Assembly: GCA_964538515.1 (NCBI GenBank)
Contig: CAZIEW010000021.1
Location: 1-64,000 of the forward strand
Direction: 5' to 3'
Source of the DNA: CALBZH01 sp964538515
GTDB lineage: Bacteria; Desulfobacterota; Syntrophobacteria; Syntrophobacterales; Syntrophobacteraceae
Length of the DNA stretch: 64,000 nt
The number at the start of each line of letters is the position of its first letter. The first letter of the stretch is position 1. The translations under genes were made by a program, and so were the position numbers. Of this stretch, positions 26,933-36,205 are shown piece after piece. The notes under the pieces were generated by a model that saw nothing but the letters and a program-made list of their open reading frames with translations, had not been told where the DNA came from and did no database searches.

Positions 26933-27430
26933 TGTCATACTCCTTCTCATGGCTCTTTCCTTCCTTTATGGAGGTTACCACCAATACCGAGCTTCTTGGC
27001 CGACCACGAATAGCAAAGGAAGTACCACCTTCGCAGAAGGTCTCGAACCGAGAGCTGGTGCGGCCAGGGACAGCTCTCACACAGGATCGGGCGCCGTGAA
27101 TGGCTGATATATCAGCATATTCTCGCTTCGCTCCCAAATTCACGACGTTAAGCCGGGCATTGAGCCTCTCCCCGTGCTCATGCGTGCTGGTAGGCCAATC
27201 CGAGATCCTTGGAGCCCAATTCCCCCCCTCCAAGAGGCTCGGGCATTCTAACGCTCCATCGCGGCATCGAGTCAGACTCATCTTCTGGTCGATCTGAGGC
27301 CGCCTTTGCCCTATAATGATTCATTCGAGCAGAAGAGGGACAGGCAACCTCGGATGGGGCAAGGTTGTTCACCTCAACGGCGGACGGCCGTGCGTAGGGA
27401 GGTCGGTTGGCAGGCGGGAGCTGACACGGA
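26933..27430. other. Gap between lipoprotein gene and Thg1-like gene
   Basis: About 500 bases separating divergent genes, with no credible coding frame or tRNA. It contains the 14-base palindrome at 27103-27116 and a TATAAT at 27312-27317 that could be a -10 element for the Thg1-like gene, although the matching -35 is poor. Confidence 0.5.
27103..27116. promoter_or_regulatory. 14-base palindrome in a divergent intergenic region
   Basis: GCTGATATATCAGC is perfectly self-complementary and AT-centred, as many dimeric repressor operators are. It lies about 170 bases upstream of the lipoprotein start and over 300 upstream of the Thg1-like gene. Role unknown. Confidence 0.3.
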
Positions 27431-28213
27431 ATGAAATTAGACGAGCTAGACGTCAGGATGCGAGCTTACGAGTCGGCCCACGACCTGCAAGTGCCTCCTG
27501 AGATGTTCATCGTGGCACGGCTCGACGGACGCTCCTTCTCGAGGCTGCCTCAGGAGGTCAGACCCTTTGAAGCCCCGTTTGATCCCGAATTCCGGGATAT
27601 GATGATCGCAACAGGCGAGCATTTGATGCAGTGCGGGTTTCGAGTCGTCTACGGCTATACCCAAAGCGACGAAATTTGCGTGGTGCTCCATCGCGACGAG
27701 AGCGCTTACGGCCACAAACTTAGAACGCTGGACTCGGCGGTGGCGGGAGAAGCGAGCGCGAAGTTTTCAGTCCTTCTCGGACATCCGGCGTCGTTCGATT
27801 GCCGAATCAGTCAGTTGCCAGGCATCGAGCTGATCGTCGACTTTCTCGTATGGCGCTTCCTGGACGCCCATCGCAACGCCCTCAACGTCTACACCTATTG
27901 GGCTCTGCGCCGTATGGGACACCCCCGGCGGGAATCGCTCAGAAGACTGGACCATCTTTCCGCGGAGGAGAAGACCGATTTGCTTCATTTCAAAGCGGGA
28001 ATCGATTTCGACGAGCTTCCGCTCTGGCAGCGACGGGGAATCGGACTTTACTGGCTGGACCTCCCGCAAGACGGCCGTGAGGCGGATCCGAAGAGACCCG
28101 CAAAGGCCCGCCGACGACGTATCGTTCAAGAGGCGAGCCTTCCTGAAGCAGACAAATACGCCCAGTTCGTTCGCCAAATCCTTTACAAAGAGCACATGGA
28201 CCGGCTGACCTGA
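27431..28213 (+). CDS. Thg1-like protein (3'-5' RNA polymerase, TLP)
   Basis: A 260-residue Thg1-superfamily protein. Seen are ARLDGRSFSRL (Asp32, metal ligand region), YGYTQSDEI (Asp80-Glu81) and a WRFLDAHRNALNVYTYWAL segment (Trp141, Arg142, Asp145, Asn149) matching the Thg1 signature region. Eukaryotic Thg1 adds G-1 to tRNA-His. Bacterial and archaeal Thg1-like proteins instead repair truncated tRNA 5' ends by template-directed 3'-5' addition. The C-terminus carries a basic KRPAKARRRR stretch likely to bind RNA. GGGAG precedes the ATG. The gene has no operon partner. Confidence 0.85.
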   Translation: MKLDELDVRMRAYESAHDLQVPPEMFIVARLDGRSFSRLPQEVRPFEAPFDPEFRDMMIATGEHLMQCGFRVVYGYTQSDEICVVLHRDESAYGHKLRTLDSAVAGEASAKFSVLLGHPASFDCRISQLPGIELIVDFLVWRFLDAHRNALNVYTYWALRRMGHPRRESLRRLDHLSAEEKTDLLHFKAGIDFDELPLWQRRGIGLYWLDLPQDGREADPKRPAKARRRRIVQEASLPEADKYAQFVRQILYKEHMDRLT

Positions 28214-28271
28214 GGTCGAAGACCATCGCCTGCAGCCTTCCAGTTCGAAGGGATGAAAGGAGTCGTTACGA

Positions 28272-28829
28272 GTGAGACGAGGGATTTCGCTGTTGTTGCT
28301 GATGGTGCTCTTACCCTCATGCACGTTCTATAGACTAGTCGGCAGTACCAAGCTGAAAACTCCCGAGTTCAAGATCCTGGGATGTGAGTTGAAGAAGATC
28401 TCACCCCAAAAAGCCGACGCCGACTTCATCGTTTCGGCATACAATCCTAACCCCATCGGATTGAAAAACGTCAACGTGGACTACGAGGTCAGCTTCGAGC
28501 GCAAGAGACTGGCCCAGGGACGAAATGCGAGCATCGAGCTGACACCGAACGGCGAAAGCACCCTCGTCATACCCGCGGAGATCGCGCTCGATGACCTGGC
28601 ACGTGTGCTGGGCCCCCTGGTCGAGCGTATCCTCTCCAATCAGAGAACGATCCCCTTAACCATCGACGCCTCGTTCCACGGACAGCCGACCGTGTACAAC
28701 GGCTATGAGGAAGGGTCGCTGTTTTCGTTCAGGAAGCGCGTGACCAAGACCGTTGAAGTCACTTTGCCAAAAGAAGAAATCGACAAAGGCAGAAAGCAGA
28801 TACTCAACGAGATTCGAAAGTTATTTTGA
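28272..28829 (+). CDS. LEA14-type (WHy domain) lipoprotein
   Basis: A 185-residue protein with a lipoprotein signal ending in LLPSC near residue 17, followed by a LEA2/WHy-type beta domain: FIVSAYNPNPIGLKNVNVDYEVSF matches the family NPxxxxL pattern, and the later PLTIDASFHG strand follows. Such proteins are periplasmic and linked with desiccation or envelope stress, with little known mechanism in bacteria. GTG is the start, with AAAGGAG nine bases upstream. Convergent with the ZIP transporter gene. Confidence 0.8.
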   Translation: MRRGISLLLLMVLLPSCTFYRLVGSTKLKTPEFKILGCELKKISPQKADADFIVSAYNPNPIGLKNVNVDYEVSFERKRLAQGRNASIELTPNGESTLVIPAEIALDDLARVLGPLVERILSNQRTIPLTIDASFHGQPTVYNGYEEGSLFSFRKRVTKTVEVTLPKEEIDKGRKQILNEIRKLF

Positions 28830-28919
28830 GACACCCCGCGGCCTTTCCCCTTCTGTCGTGATGCTGCACGACCTTGACAAGCGGCTGAGAGGGCAAAAGA
28901 GGGGGAACCTCGCCCTCGG

Positions 28920-29717
28920 TCAGAGGAACAGAAGCAGACTCAACGCCATGATGGCCATGCCCCCCATGAGGCCATAAACGGCGACGTGTCCTTGACCGTA
29001 TTCCTTGGCCGCCGGAAAGAGCTCGTCGATCGAGATGAACACCATGATCCCGGCGACCGAGGCGAATACGCTCCCAAAGATCACGGGGGAATAATAGGTC
29101 CGGAGAATAGCGTATCCGATCAAGGCGCCAAGCGGCTCAGACATGCCGGAGAGAAACGAGAGCCAAAAGGCTTTTTTGCGGCTCCCCGTCGCGAAATAAA
29201 TCGGCACAGACACGGAGATGCCCTCGGGGATATTGTGCAATGCAATCGCAAGGGTGATCGGAACACCAATGGAGGGATCCGTCAAGGCGGCGACAAAGGT
29301 GGCCAATCCCTCGGGAAAGTTGTGGATTGCGATGGCCAGGGCTGCGAGCCTGCCCATGCGCTCCAGCTTGCCATTGGAGTCTCCGGGATTGGTAAGAATG
29401 CTCCTTGCCTCGTGGGGGTTCTCGTAGGACGGAACCAACCGATCCACGGTCGCTATGGCTGCCATGCCTCCCAAGAAGGCGGCCACGGTCAGCCAGGCCC
29501 CTTGAGTCGCGCCGAGCTCTGTTGTCAGTTGCTCCTGTGCCTTCCGAAAGATCTCCACGAAAGACACGTAGATCATGACACCGGCTGAGAATCCCAGCGC
29601 CCCCGAAAGGAATGTCTTGTTGGTCCGCTTGGCAAGAAGCGCAATCGCGCTGCCGATTCCCGTGGAAAGACCGGCAACGGCGGTAAGCAGGAAGGCAAAA
29701 GGAACACTGTCATTCAT
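28920..29717 (-). CDS. zupT: ZIP-family metal transporter (ZupT-like)
   Basis: A 265-residue inner-membrane protein with about eight membrane segments. The two metal-binding helices are clear: AIHNFPEGLATF and ALHNIPEGISVS, the HNxPEG motifs of ZIP transporters. ZupT-type proteins import zinc and other divalent metals. The ATG at 29717 gives the family-like start MNDSVPFAFLLTAVAG. An in-frame ATG at 29786 would add a polar 23-residue leader and overlap the hydrolase gene. Confidence 0.9.
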   Translation of the reverse strand: MNDSVPFAFLLTAVAGLSTGIGSAIALLAKRTNKTFLSGALGFSAGVMIYVSFVEIFRKAQEQLTTELGATQGAWLTVAAFLGGMAAIATVDRLVPSYENPHEARSILTNPGDSNGKLERMGRLAALAIAIHNFPEGLATFVAALTDPSIGVPITLAIALHNIPEGISVSVPIYFATGSRKKAFWLSFLSGMSEPLGALIGYAILRTYYSPVIFGSVFASVAGIMVFISIDELFPAAKEYGQGHVAVYGLMGGMAIMALSLLLFL

Positions 29718-29782
29718 TTTCCGGTTCCGTTTAGCGCTCGGTGCGCAAGACCGGATCCATGGACCCCATCTCTGCTCCTCAT

Positions 29783-30532
29783 TCAATCACGTGGCATGGC
29801 TTCATCGAATCGGTTCGGTAGCAGGCCCGCCTCCCGGAGCCAGTCCACGCTCGCGTCAATGGCCAGCTGCCGGCACATCGGATCAGTCAACCGATGGTCC
29901 CCGTGCTCCAGCAGCAGGAGGCGCTTGGGCTCGCCAAGCTTCTCATAGATACGCATCGCATCTTCCCAGGGAACGGTCTCATCCTGCTGCCCGTGAACGA
30001 CCATCAGACCGGATACGGGACTCAGGTCGCTTAAGCTCATCGGACTTCCGAAACCTTCGAATCCGCAGAGCTTCTGGCGTGCCGGCTCGGAGCTTTGCAA
30101 GGAAGCCTGGACTCCGTACAAGGAAAATGGGGTGGCCCAGCACGCGGCGGCCTTGATGGGGTAAGCTTGCAGCCCGGCACAGATGAGCGCAAGGTAGCCC
30201 CCCATACTGGAGCCGATCAGTCCCATCGTACCGTCTGCCCACGGTTGTTCGAGAACATAATCCAGGACTCCATGGAGGTCTTTCAGGCGGGCGTTCAGAA
30301 GGGGTCCGGGACGGTGACCGCTCTCCCCGCAGCCCGAGAAGTCAAACCGCACCACTGCACATCCTTCATCGCACAGACGTTCCCCGATTGAAGCAAACTT
30401 CGTGCTGTCCTTGTGACTCAAGAGCCCATGACAGCAGACGACGACAGGAGCCGGAACTCGAGCCGGGAGGTGCATGAGGCAGGCGATCGTGACCGCCCCA
30501 ACAGGAAGATCAATACGAAAAACGCCGGTCAT
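29783..30532 (-). CDS. Alpha/beta hydrolase
   Basis: A 249-residue serine hydrolase of the alpha/beta fold. CCHGLLSHKDS forms the oxyanion region, GSSMGG is the nucleophile elbow (catalytic Ser), HGQQDETVPW holds the acid, and HGDHRLTDP the histidine. Small acyl esterases and peptidases with this layout have varied substrates, so none is assigned. No signal peptide. It is upstream of zupT on the same strand and may be cotranscribed. Confidence 0.85.
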   Translation of the reverse strand: MTGVFRIDLPVGAVTIACLMHLPARVPAPVVVCCHGLLSHKDSTKFASIGERLCDEGCAVVRFDFSGCGESGHRPGPLLNARLKDLHGVLDYVLEQPWADGTMGLIGSSMGGYLALICAGLQAYPIKAAACWATPFSLYGVQASLQSSEPARQKLCGFEGFGSPMSLSDLSPVSGLMVVHGQQDETVPWEDAMRIYEKLGEPKRLLLLEHGDHRLTDPMCRQLAIDASVDWLREAGLLPNRFDEAMPRD

Positions 30533-30589
30533 GAAGTGAGCGCCCCCGTTCTCAGGCAGACTTGATGGTGGACTCCTGCAGCGGCTGTT

Positions 30590-30681
30590 CCGTCAAAGAA
30601 GTTTTGCCGGGCAAGAGAAAACCCCCAACCCCCTCGAGGAGGGAATCAAAGGGGGGTACCTTGCGAAACACAGATGACAGA
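30590..30681 (+). repeat. Dispersed repeat R1, copy B
   Basis: Second copy of the element at 10058-10151, same orientation, starting CCGTCAAAGAAGTTTTGCCG and ending CCTTGCGAAACA...GACAGA. It begins 57 bases from the hydrolase start and stops three bases short of the RND pump stop codon, so it fills most of that intergenic space. It could act as a shared hairpin terminator-like element. Confidence 0.85.
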
Positions 30682-30684
30682 GTA

Positions 30685-33600
30685 TCAGGAGATTGACGTC
30701 GGAGCCAGAGTTGAACCGTCTGCCTCCCGCTTGCCAAACAGCCGCCGAATGAAGCTTTGCAGACTATCCATGTAAACGTACACGACAGGAGTGATGTACA
30801 GCGTCAGCACTTGGGACAGGAGCAACCCTCCGACCACGGCCAGCCCCAAGGGGCGTCTGGCTTCGGCTCCCGCCCCGATTCCGAGGGCGATGGGCAGCGT
30901 TCCCATGAGGGCCGCCATGGTCGTCATCATGATCGGTCGAAACCTCAGGATGCAGCCTTCGTAGATGGCTTCCAAGGGTTGCTTCCCCTGCTCGCGCTGG
31001 GCCTGCAGCGCGAAGTCGATCATCATGATGGCGTTCTTCTTCACGATTCCAATGAGCATGATGATGCCCACGAAAGCATAAACGCTCAGGTCGACGCCGA
31101 ACAGCTTCAGTGTGAGAAGAGCGCCCACACCGGCGGACGGCAGCCCGGAAAGGATCGTCAAAGGGTGGATAAAGCTTTCGTAGAGAATTCCGAGGACAAG
31201 ATAAATGACCAGGACGGCCATGATCAGCAAGAGCCACAGGCCTTTCAGAGAAGCCTGAAACTGCTGGGCGGTTCCTTGAAATCCAGCCGTGATGGTGCCT
31301 GGCAGGCGAAGCTCCCTCACCGACTTTTCGATCGCGGTCACCGCATGACCGAGCGCAAGCCCGGGCGCCAAGTTGAATGAGAGGGTCACCGAGGGAAATT
31401 GACCGCTGTGGTTCACCGTCAGAGGTCCAACGCGCGGGGTGATCTTGGCGATGGTCTCCAGCGGGACTAGACGATCGTTCCCCGATCGAACATAAAGCAT
31501 CGAAAGGGATTCGGGCGATTTTTGGTATTCCGGCAGCAGCTCAAGAATGACCTTGAACTGGTTGGTGGGCGTGTAAATCGTCGAAATCTGCCGGGTCCCA
31601 TAGGCGTTGTAGAGGGTATTCTCGATCTGCTCGGCCGTGACTCCCACTGCCAACGCCTTGTCCCGGTCGATATTCACAAGGATCTCCGGGTTCGTGATCT
31701 GCAAATCACTGGTCACATCCTGGAGTCCCTCAATTTCCCGCAAGCGGGCCTCGATGACGGGCGCCCAATAGTAGAGCTCCGTCGTATCGGGGCCTTGGAG
31801 CGTGTATTGATAAAGGCCTTTGGCCATGCGCGCGCCAAGCTGAATGGCGGGCGGATTCTGAAAATTCACCTTGATTCCCGGAACGGTGGAAACCTTGCCT
31901 CGAAGCCGTTGAATCACCTGGTCCGCATTGTCCGCGCGCTCCTCACGCGGCTTCAGATGGATGACCAAACGCCCCGAGTTGCTGGTGATGGACGGCCCTC
32001 CTGCTCCCACCACGGACATGAATCCCTCGACGGCAGGATCTTCCTGGATGATCGCCGCGACGGCTTTCTGGTACTCCACCATGGCTCCAAATGAAGTTCC
32101 CTGAGCGGTCTCGGTGTTCCCCGTGACAAGGCCCGAATCCTGACTCGGAATAAAGTCCTTGGGAACAATGACGAAGAGATAGACGGTCAAAATAATCAGG
32201 GCAAACGAGACCAGCAGCGTGACGATCCTTGCCTTCAGCACCCATCGCAGGCTCACGTCATAGGCCTGTAACATCCCGTCGAAAAATCGCTCGGAAACCT
32301 GGTAGAAACGTCCATGCCGCTCGCTGGCGTGAGACTTCAAAATCCTGCTGCACATCATCGGCGACAGCGTCAGGGACACGAATCCCGACACCAGGATGGC
32401 CGCCCCGATGGTCACCGCAAACTCGTGGAAGAGCCGCCCCAGAACTCCCCCCATGAACAGCAGAGGAATGAACACAGCCGCCAGGGACAGCGTCATGGAG
32501 ATGATGGTGAACCCGATCTCCCGAGCCCCGTCGAGCGCCGCCTCCAGGCGACCTTTCCCCATTTCCATGTGGCGGACAATGTTTTCAAGCATCACGATGG
32601 CGTCGTCCACAACGAAGCCAACGCACAGGGTCAGGGCCATCATGGAAAGATTGTCCAGGCTGTACCCGCACACATACATCACGGCGAACGTTCCGATGAT
32701 GGACATGGGCAAGGCTAGCGTCGGAATCAGGGTCGCCGAAAGATTCCGCAGGAACAGAAAGATGACCAGGATGACCAGCGCGACGCTCAAGTACAGGGTG
32801 AGCTCGACGTCTTCTATGGAGGCGCGGATCGACTGGGACCGGTCGTAATGGATGCTCAGATCAATGGAAGCAGGCAGTTGAGCTAAAAACGTCGGCATCA
32901 GCCGTTTGATGGCATCCACGACCTCGACGGTATTTGTTCCCGGCTGGCGCTGAATCGCCAGCATGATCGCCCTTGAGCCATTATACCAGTTGGCCACCTT
33001 GTCATTTTCCACGCTGTCGATCACGCGGCCGAGATCCTGCAAACGGACGGGTGACCCGTCGCGGTAGGCCACGATGAGAGGGCGATAAGAGGCAGCTTCA
33101 GTGAGCTGACCGGTTGCCTGAACCGTGAACGCCTGGTGTTGTCCGTAGAGCGTCCCGGTCGGGATATTGACATTGCTCTTGGAGACCGCTTTTTCAACAT
33201 CCTCCAGACCGATCCCCAAGGTAGAAAGCGACTGGGGGTTCAGCTGGACCCGGACTGCGTACTTCTGGGCGCCGTAAATGAGCACCTGCGCCACCCCGTT
33301 GATCATGGAAATGCGCTGCGCCATGAGCGTGTCGGCATATTCATGGACGGTCGACAAAGGGAGAATCTTGGAGCTGACCGCAATGTAGAAGATAGGCTGG
33401 TCTGCGGGGTTGACCTTCCTGAAGCTCGGCGGGGTCGGCATGTCGGCCGGCAGCAACCGTTGCGCCTTGGCAATGGCCGTCTGCACATCCTGCGCAGCGG
33501 CGTCGAGATCCCGGCTCATGGAAAACTGGAGGGTGATCCGCGACAGGCCAAGGGCATTCGTGGACGACATGGAATCCAGACCGGCGATCGTCGAAAACTC

Positions 33601-33807
33601 GCGCTCCAAAGGGGTCGCGACGGACGAAGCCATGGTCTCCGGGCTGGACCCCGGTAGTGTCGCGGAAACCTCGATCGTCGGGAAGTCCACGTTCGGAAGC
33701 TCGCTCACGGGCAACATGCGGTAGGCCATGATCCCGAACAGCAGGATTCCCAGCATGATCAGCGTGGTGGTCACAGGGCGACGGATGAAGAGGGCGGAGA
33801 GGCTCAC
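30685..33807 (-). CDS. RND multidrug efflux pump (AcrB/MdtBC-like)
   Basis: A 1040-residue inner-membrane proton antiporter of the HAE1 family. It begins SLSALFIRRPVTTTLIML, has 12 predicted membrane segments in two halves, large periplasmic loops after TM1 and TM7, and the proton-relay aspartates in FVVDDAIVMLEN (Asp401-Asp402). It exports drugs or other amphiphiles through an adaptor and an outer-membrane channel. The GTG start overlaps the adaptor stop (GTGA). It looks closest to the MdtB/MdtC and MuxB type, without a family-level substrate. Confidence 0.93.
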   Translation of the reverse strand: MSLSALFIRRPVTTTLIMLGILLFGIMAYRMLPVSELPNVDFPTIEVSATLPGSSPETMASSVATPLEREFSTIAGLDSMSSTNALGLSRITLQFSMSRDLDAAAQDVQTAIAKAQRLLPADMPTPPSFRKVNPADQPIFYIAVSSKILPLSTVHEYADTLMAQRISMINGVAQVLIYGAQKYAVRVQLNPQSLSTLGIGLEDVEKAVSKSNVNIPTGTLYGQHQAFTVQATGQLTEAASYRPLIVAYRDGSPVRLQDLGRVIDSVENDKVANWYNGSRAIMLAIQRQPGTNTVEVVDAIKRLMPTFLAQLPASIDLSIHYDRSQSIRASIEDVELTLYLSVALVILVIFLFLRNLSATLIPTLALPMSIIGTFAVMYVCGYSLDNLSMMALTLCVGFVVDDAIVMLENIVRHMEMGKGRLEAALDGAREIGFTIISMTLSLAAVFIPLLFMGGVLGRLFHEFAVTIGAAILVSGFVSLTLSPMMCSRILKSHASERHGRFYQVSERFFDGMLQAYDVSLRWVLKARIVTLLVSFALIILTVYLFVIVPKDFIPSQDSGLVTGNTETAQGTSFGAMVEYQKAVAAIIQEDPAVEGFMSVVGAGGPSITSNSGRLVIHLKPREERADNADQVIQRLRGKVSTVPGIKVNFQNPPAIQLGARMAKGLYQYTLQGPDTTELYYWAPVIEARLREIEGLQDVTSDLQITNPEILVNIDRDKALAVGVTAEQIENTLYNAYGTRQISTIYTPTNQFKVILELLPEYQKSPESLSMLYVRSGNDRLVPLETIAKITPRVGPLTVNHSGQFPSVTLSFNLAPGLALGHAVTAIEKSVRELRLPGTITAGFQGTAQQFQASLKGLWLLLIMAVLVIYLVLGILYESFIHPLTILSGLPSAGVGALLTLKLFGVDLSVYAFVGIIMLIGIVKKNAIMMIDFALQAQREQGKQPLEAIYEGCILRFRPIMMTTMAALMGTLPIALGIGAGAEARRPLGLAVVGGLLLSQVLTLYITPVVYVYMDSLQSFIRRLFGKREADGSTLAPTSIS

Positions 33808-35057
33808 GGTCGACCGCTCTCCCCGGCTTGGTCGCTGCTTTCCACAATCTTGACAAGGCTTCCCGGAGCGAGACGGAGCTGACCTTCTGCAACGACCTTC
33901 TCGCCTGGTCGAGCGCCCTTTTCGATGATCACCTCCCCGTCCACCTGCCGCCCCACCTTAACGAGTCGATACTCCACCGTCGAGTCCGCCTTGACCACGT
34001 ACACGTACTGCCCCTCCTGCCCCGTCTGGACGGAATGGGCGGGGAGCACCACGGCACCCGCCTGGCTTCCGAGAGTCAGACTCACGCTCACGAACTGCCC
34101 GGGCCAGAGGGCTTTGGTCTCGTTGGGAAACGTGGCTTTGAGCTGAATCGTCCCGGTTGTGGCATTGACGGTATTGTCGATGAAGGTGAGCTCCCCTTTG
34201 GTCGGGAGACACTGCTCTCCAGATGCCGTCACGCAGACCTCGAGCACCCTTTCGGCCATGCTCCGCTTCACATCCGCCAGGTTCTGCTCCGGAACGGAGA
34301 ACGAGACATTGATGGGATTCACCTGGTTGATGGTCACGATGGGCTTTTCCGTATCTACCGCTTTGATGATGTTACCCGCATGAACCATCAGGCTCCCGGT
34401 GTACCCCGTGATGGGGGATCGGATGCTGGTGTAGCGCAGCTCAAGGCGAGCGTTCTCCACGGCGGCCTCGTCGGCCTTGACCGTGGCCTCCAGAGCCGCC
34501 GCATTGGCGACCACCTGGTCGTACTGCTCCTCGGCGACATACCCCTTCTTGACGACGGCCGCATAGCGCTCGGCCTGCTTGCGGGCATTCGTGAGCTGCG
34601 CCCGGCTCTTGGCAAGGTTCGCTTCCATCTGCTTCAAGCGCGCCTCAAACGGACGGGGGTCGATTGTGAAGAGCATATCCCCCTTCTTCACTTCCTGCCC
34701 TTCCTTGAAATGAACGGCTGTCAGCTCCCCGGATACCTGGGCTTTGATGGAGACCGTCGCGTACGCTTCGACGTTCCCCACCGCACGCAGTTGGACGGGC
34801 ACCGTGCGCTCGACGGCCGTGCTGATCGTAACCGGTACCGCAATGGTTCGACGAACGTCTTCGATCCTGGACTTGGCCGGCTCCTCCCTGGTGCACCCCG
34901 CCACCAGTCCCAGCAGGATAACCAAGACCGTAAGCCAGCCACCCACGCGGATCGACCCGGCTGCAACCCAACAGTGCGAGCACCGGCAAACCGCCAACCC
35001 CGTGCAACCGGTCCAATGTGCAAATGCTTGTCGTAGCGTGGCAAATCGAGGATTCAT
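33804..35057 (-). CDS. RND efflux membrane-fusion (adaptor) lipoprotein
   Basis: A 417-residue periplasmic adaptor. After an N-terminal hydrophobic segment and lipobox LVAGC come the lipoyl half-motifs (VSGELTAVHFKEGQEVKKGD and SPITGYTG), an alpha-hairpin of about 80 residues and beta-barrel domains. It bridges the RND pump and the outer-membrane factor. The pump gene follows with a 4-base overlap. The chosen ATG (35057) leaves an unusually long leader before the hydrophobic segment, so the true start may be further in. Confidence 0.9.
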   Translation of the reverse strand: MNPRFATLRQAFAHWTGCTGLAVCRCSHCWVAAGSIRVGGWLTVLVILLGLVAGCTREEPAKSRIEDVRRTIAVPVTISTAVERTVPVQLRAVGNVEAYATVSIKAQVSGELTAVHFKEGQEVKKGDMLFTIDPRPFEARLKQMEANLAKSRAQLTNARKQAERYAAVVKKGYVAEEQYDQVVANAAALEATVKADEAAVENARLELRYTSIRSPITGYTGSLMVHAGNIIKAVDTEKPIVTINQVNPINVSFSVPEQNLADVKRSMAERVLEVCVTASGEQCLPTKGELTFIDNTVNATTGTIQLKATFPNETKALWPGQFVSVSLTLGSQAGAVVLPAHSVQTGQEGQYVYVVKADSTVEYRLVKVGRQVDGEVIIEKGARPGEKVVAEGQLRLAPGSLVKIVESSDQAGESGRP

Positions 35058-35180
35058 TGTGCGGGGCAAGAGCTCTTGAGGCCCCGGGACTCGATGCATG
35101 GTATTAAACCCTTCGTGTTCTGGGCCTGCACATCAACTGAGGAGCTTCGTAAACGAGCGATGATTTCGTCATCCCGAAAG

Positions 35181-35217
35181 CAAAGCCACGACAGGATACA
35201 TGGAGGCGGTGGCTTTG
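35181..35217. promoter_or_regulatory. Hairpin with 9-bp arms
   Basis: CAAAGCCAC (35181-35189) pairs with GTGGCTTTG (35209-35217) across a 19-base loop. It is upstream of the efflux adaptor gene on the - strand. There is no T-run on either side, so it is not a classic intrinsic terminator. Confidence 0.45.
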
Positions 35218-35275
35218 ACGAGGCCGAAATTTAACCCAAGACAGCCAGGGATATCAAGGAGGGCGAACCGGCAGG

Positions 35276-35291
35276 GCCGCCTTCGGGCGGC
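35276..35291. terminator. GC hairpin with TTCG loop downstream of motB
   Basis: GCCGCC, a TTCG tetraloop and GGCGGC form a compact stable stem about 90 bases past the motB stop. The stem would be equally stable on either strand, although the stabilising UUCG loop is formed by + strand RNA. No poly-T follows, so termination is uncertain. Confidence 0.35.
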
Positions 35292-35380
35292 GGGATGAGT
35301 AACTTGGGGGTCAGCGAAGGCATCTCGACTCAAAGCCGGCTGCCCACGGTTCCAACCGTCCCGCAACCGAGCGCTCTCAA

Positions 35381-36205
35381 TCACGAGGCGGCCGGAGATT
35401 TCCAAACCCAGTCATAGGGATCCGATGGCTTCTGCTTCTTCTTGTTGTAGAGAAAGATGATGCTGACACGGCGGTTTCTGGGGTCTTCCGGACTCTCGCG
35501 GAAAAGGGGCTCCCGATTGGCAAACCCCACTACGCGTGCGATCCGGGTTGGGTCAAAGCCATCCAGCTCAAGCTCCTTGCGCGCCGCGCACGCCCTCATC
35601 GACGACAGCTCCCAATTGCCCATCTGCTCGTTCTTTGACGGCGACGCGTCCGTGTGGCCCTCGAGAACGATCTTGTTGGGGAGCCGCTTCATCGTTGATG
35701 CGATGGTCCGCAGAATCCTCTTCCCGGTTTCGGTCATCTGGTAGCTTCCCGGAGGAAACACGACATTCTCAGGGGTGTCGAAGATCTGGATCCGGACTCC
35801 CATATCGGAGAGATCGACCAAGACGTTGGATGCCGTGCTGCCGGAGCCCTTCAGCGCCTGCTGCAGTTCCGTCGCGATCTGCCCTTTGAGCTCCTCATCC
35901 GTCACCCCGGTCTGAGAGGCCTGCCCGGTCTCGTAATACTCTTCCCCTCCGGTCTGGGACATGGCATTGAAGCCGCCGTTCTGCATGAACGATTGCCCCC
36001 CCTGTTCGAATAAACTGAAATTTTTGAAATAGAGGGCCATCACGGCCCGTTTTTCAGGGGAGACCATGGAGAGCAGCCACATCACCAGGAAAAAGGCCAT
36101 CATGGCAGTCATGAAATCGGCGAACGCCACCTTCCAGCTACCGCCGTGATGACCGCCGCCCTTGTTGATGCGCTTGATGACGATGACTTTCTTCTTCTCG
36201 TCCAT
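35381..36205 (-). CDS. motB: Flagellar motor stator protein MotB
   Basis: A 274-residue stator subunit. The N-terminal membrane helix KVAFADFMTAMMAFFLVMWLL holds the proton-carrying Asp30. The C-terminal OmpA-like domain (LEGHTDASP, then RRVSIIFLY) binds peptidoglycan. With MotA it drives flagellar rotation by proton flow. Start and stop codons of the pair share a base (36205), indicating coupling. The polar linker (about 75-125) is long and Gly/Gln rich. Confidence 0.95.
   Translation of the reverse strand: MDEKKKVIVIKRINKGGGHHGGSWKVAFADFMTAMMAFFLVMWLLSMVSPEKRAVMALYFKNFSLFEQGGQSFMQNGGFNAMSQTGGEEYYETGQASQTGVTDEELKGQIATELQQALKGSGSTASNVLVDLSDMGVRIQIFDTPENVVFPPGSYQMTETGKRILRTIASTMKRLPNKIVLEGHTDASPSKNEQMGNWELSSMRACAARKELELDGFDPTRIARVVGFANREPLFRESPEDPRNRRVSIIFLYNKKKQKPSDPYDWVWKSPAAS

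Larger units (their letters stand above)
35058..35380. other. Gap between motB and the efflux adaptor gene
   Basis: About 320 bases with no supported gene. It holds two hairpins, at 35181-35217 and 35276-35291, which could end motAB transcription (coming from the right) or form a leader for the efflux genes. No riboswitch consensus was matched. Confidence 0.55.

Noticed and set aside
28884..28923. Imperfect inverted repeat between the convergent LEA14 and zupT genes.
   Set aside because: Pairing is broken by mismatches and it overlaps the zupT stop; not convincing as a bidirectional terminator.
35161..35300. Possible c-di-GMP (GEMM) or other riboswitch near the efflux and motB genes, suggested by CGAAAG and CAAAGCC.
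   Set aside because: The order and spacing of the GEMM consensus blocks are not met on either strand; only two simple hairpins remain.
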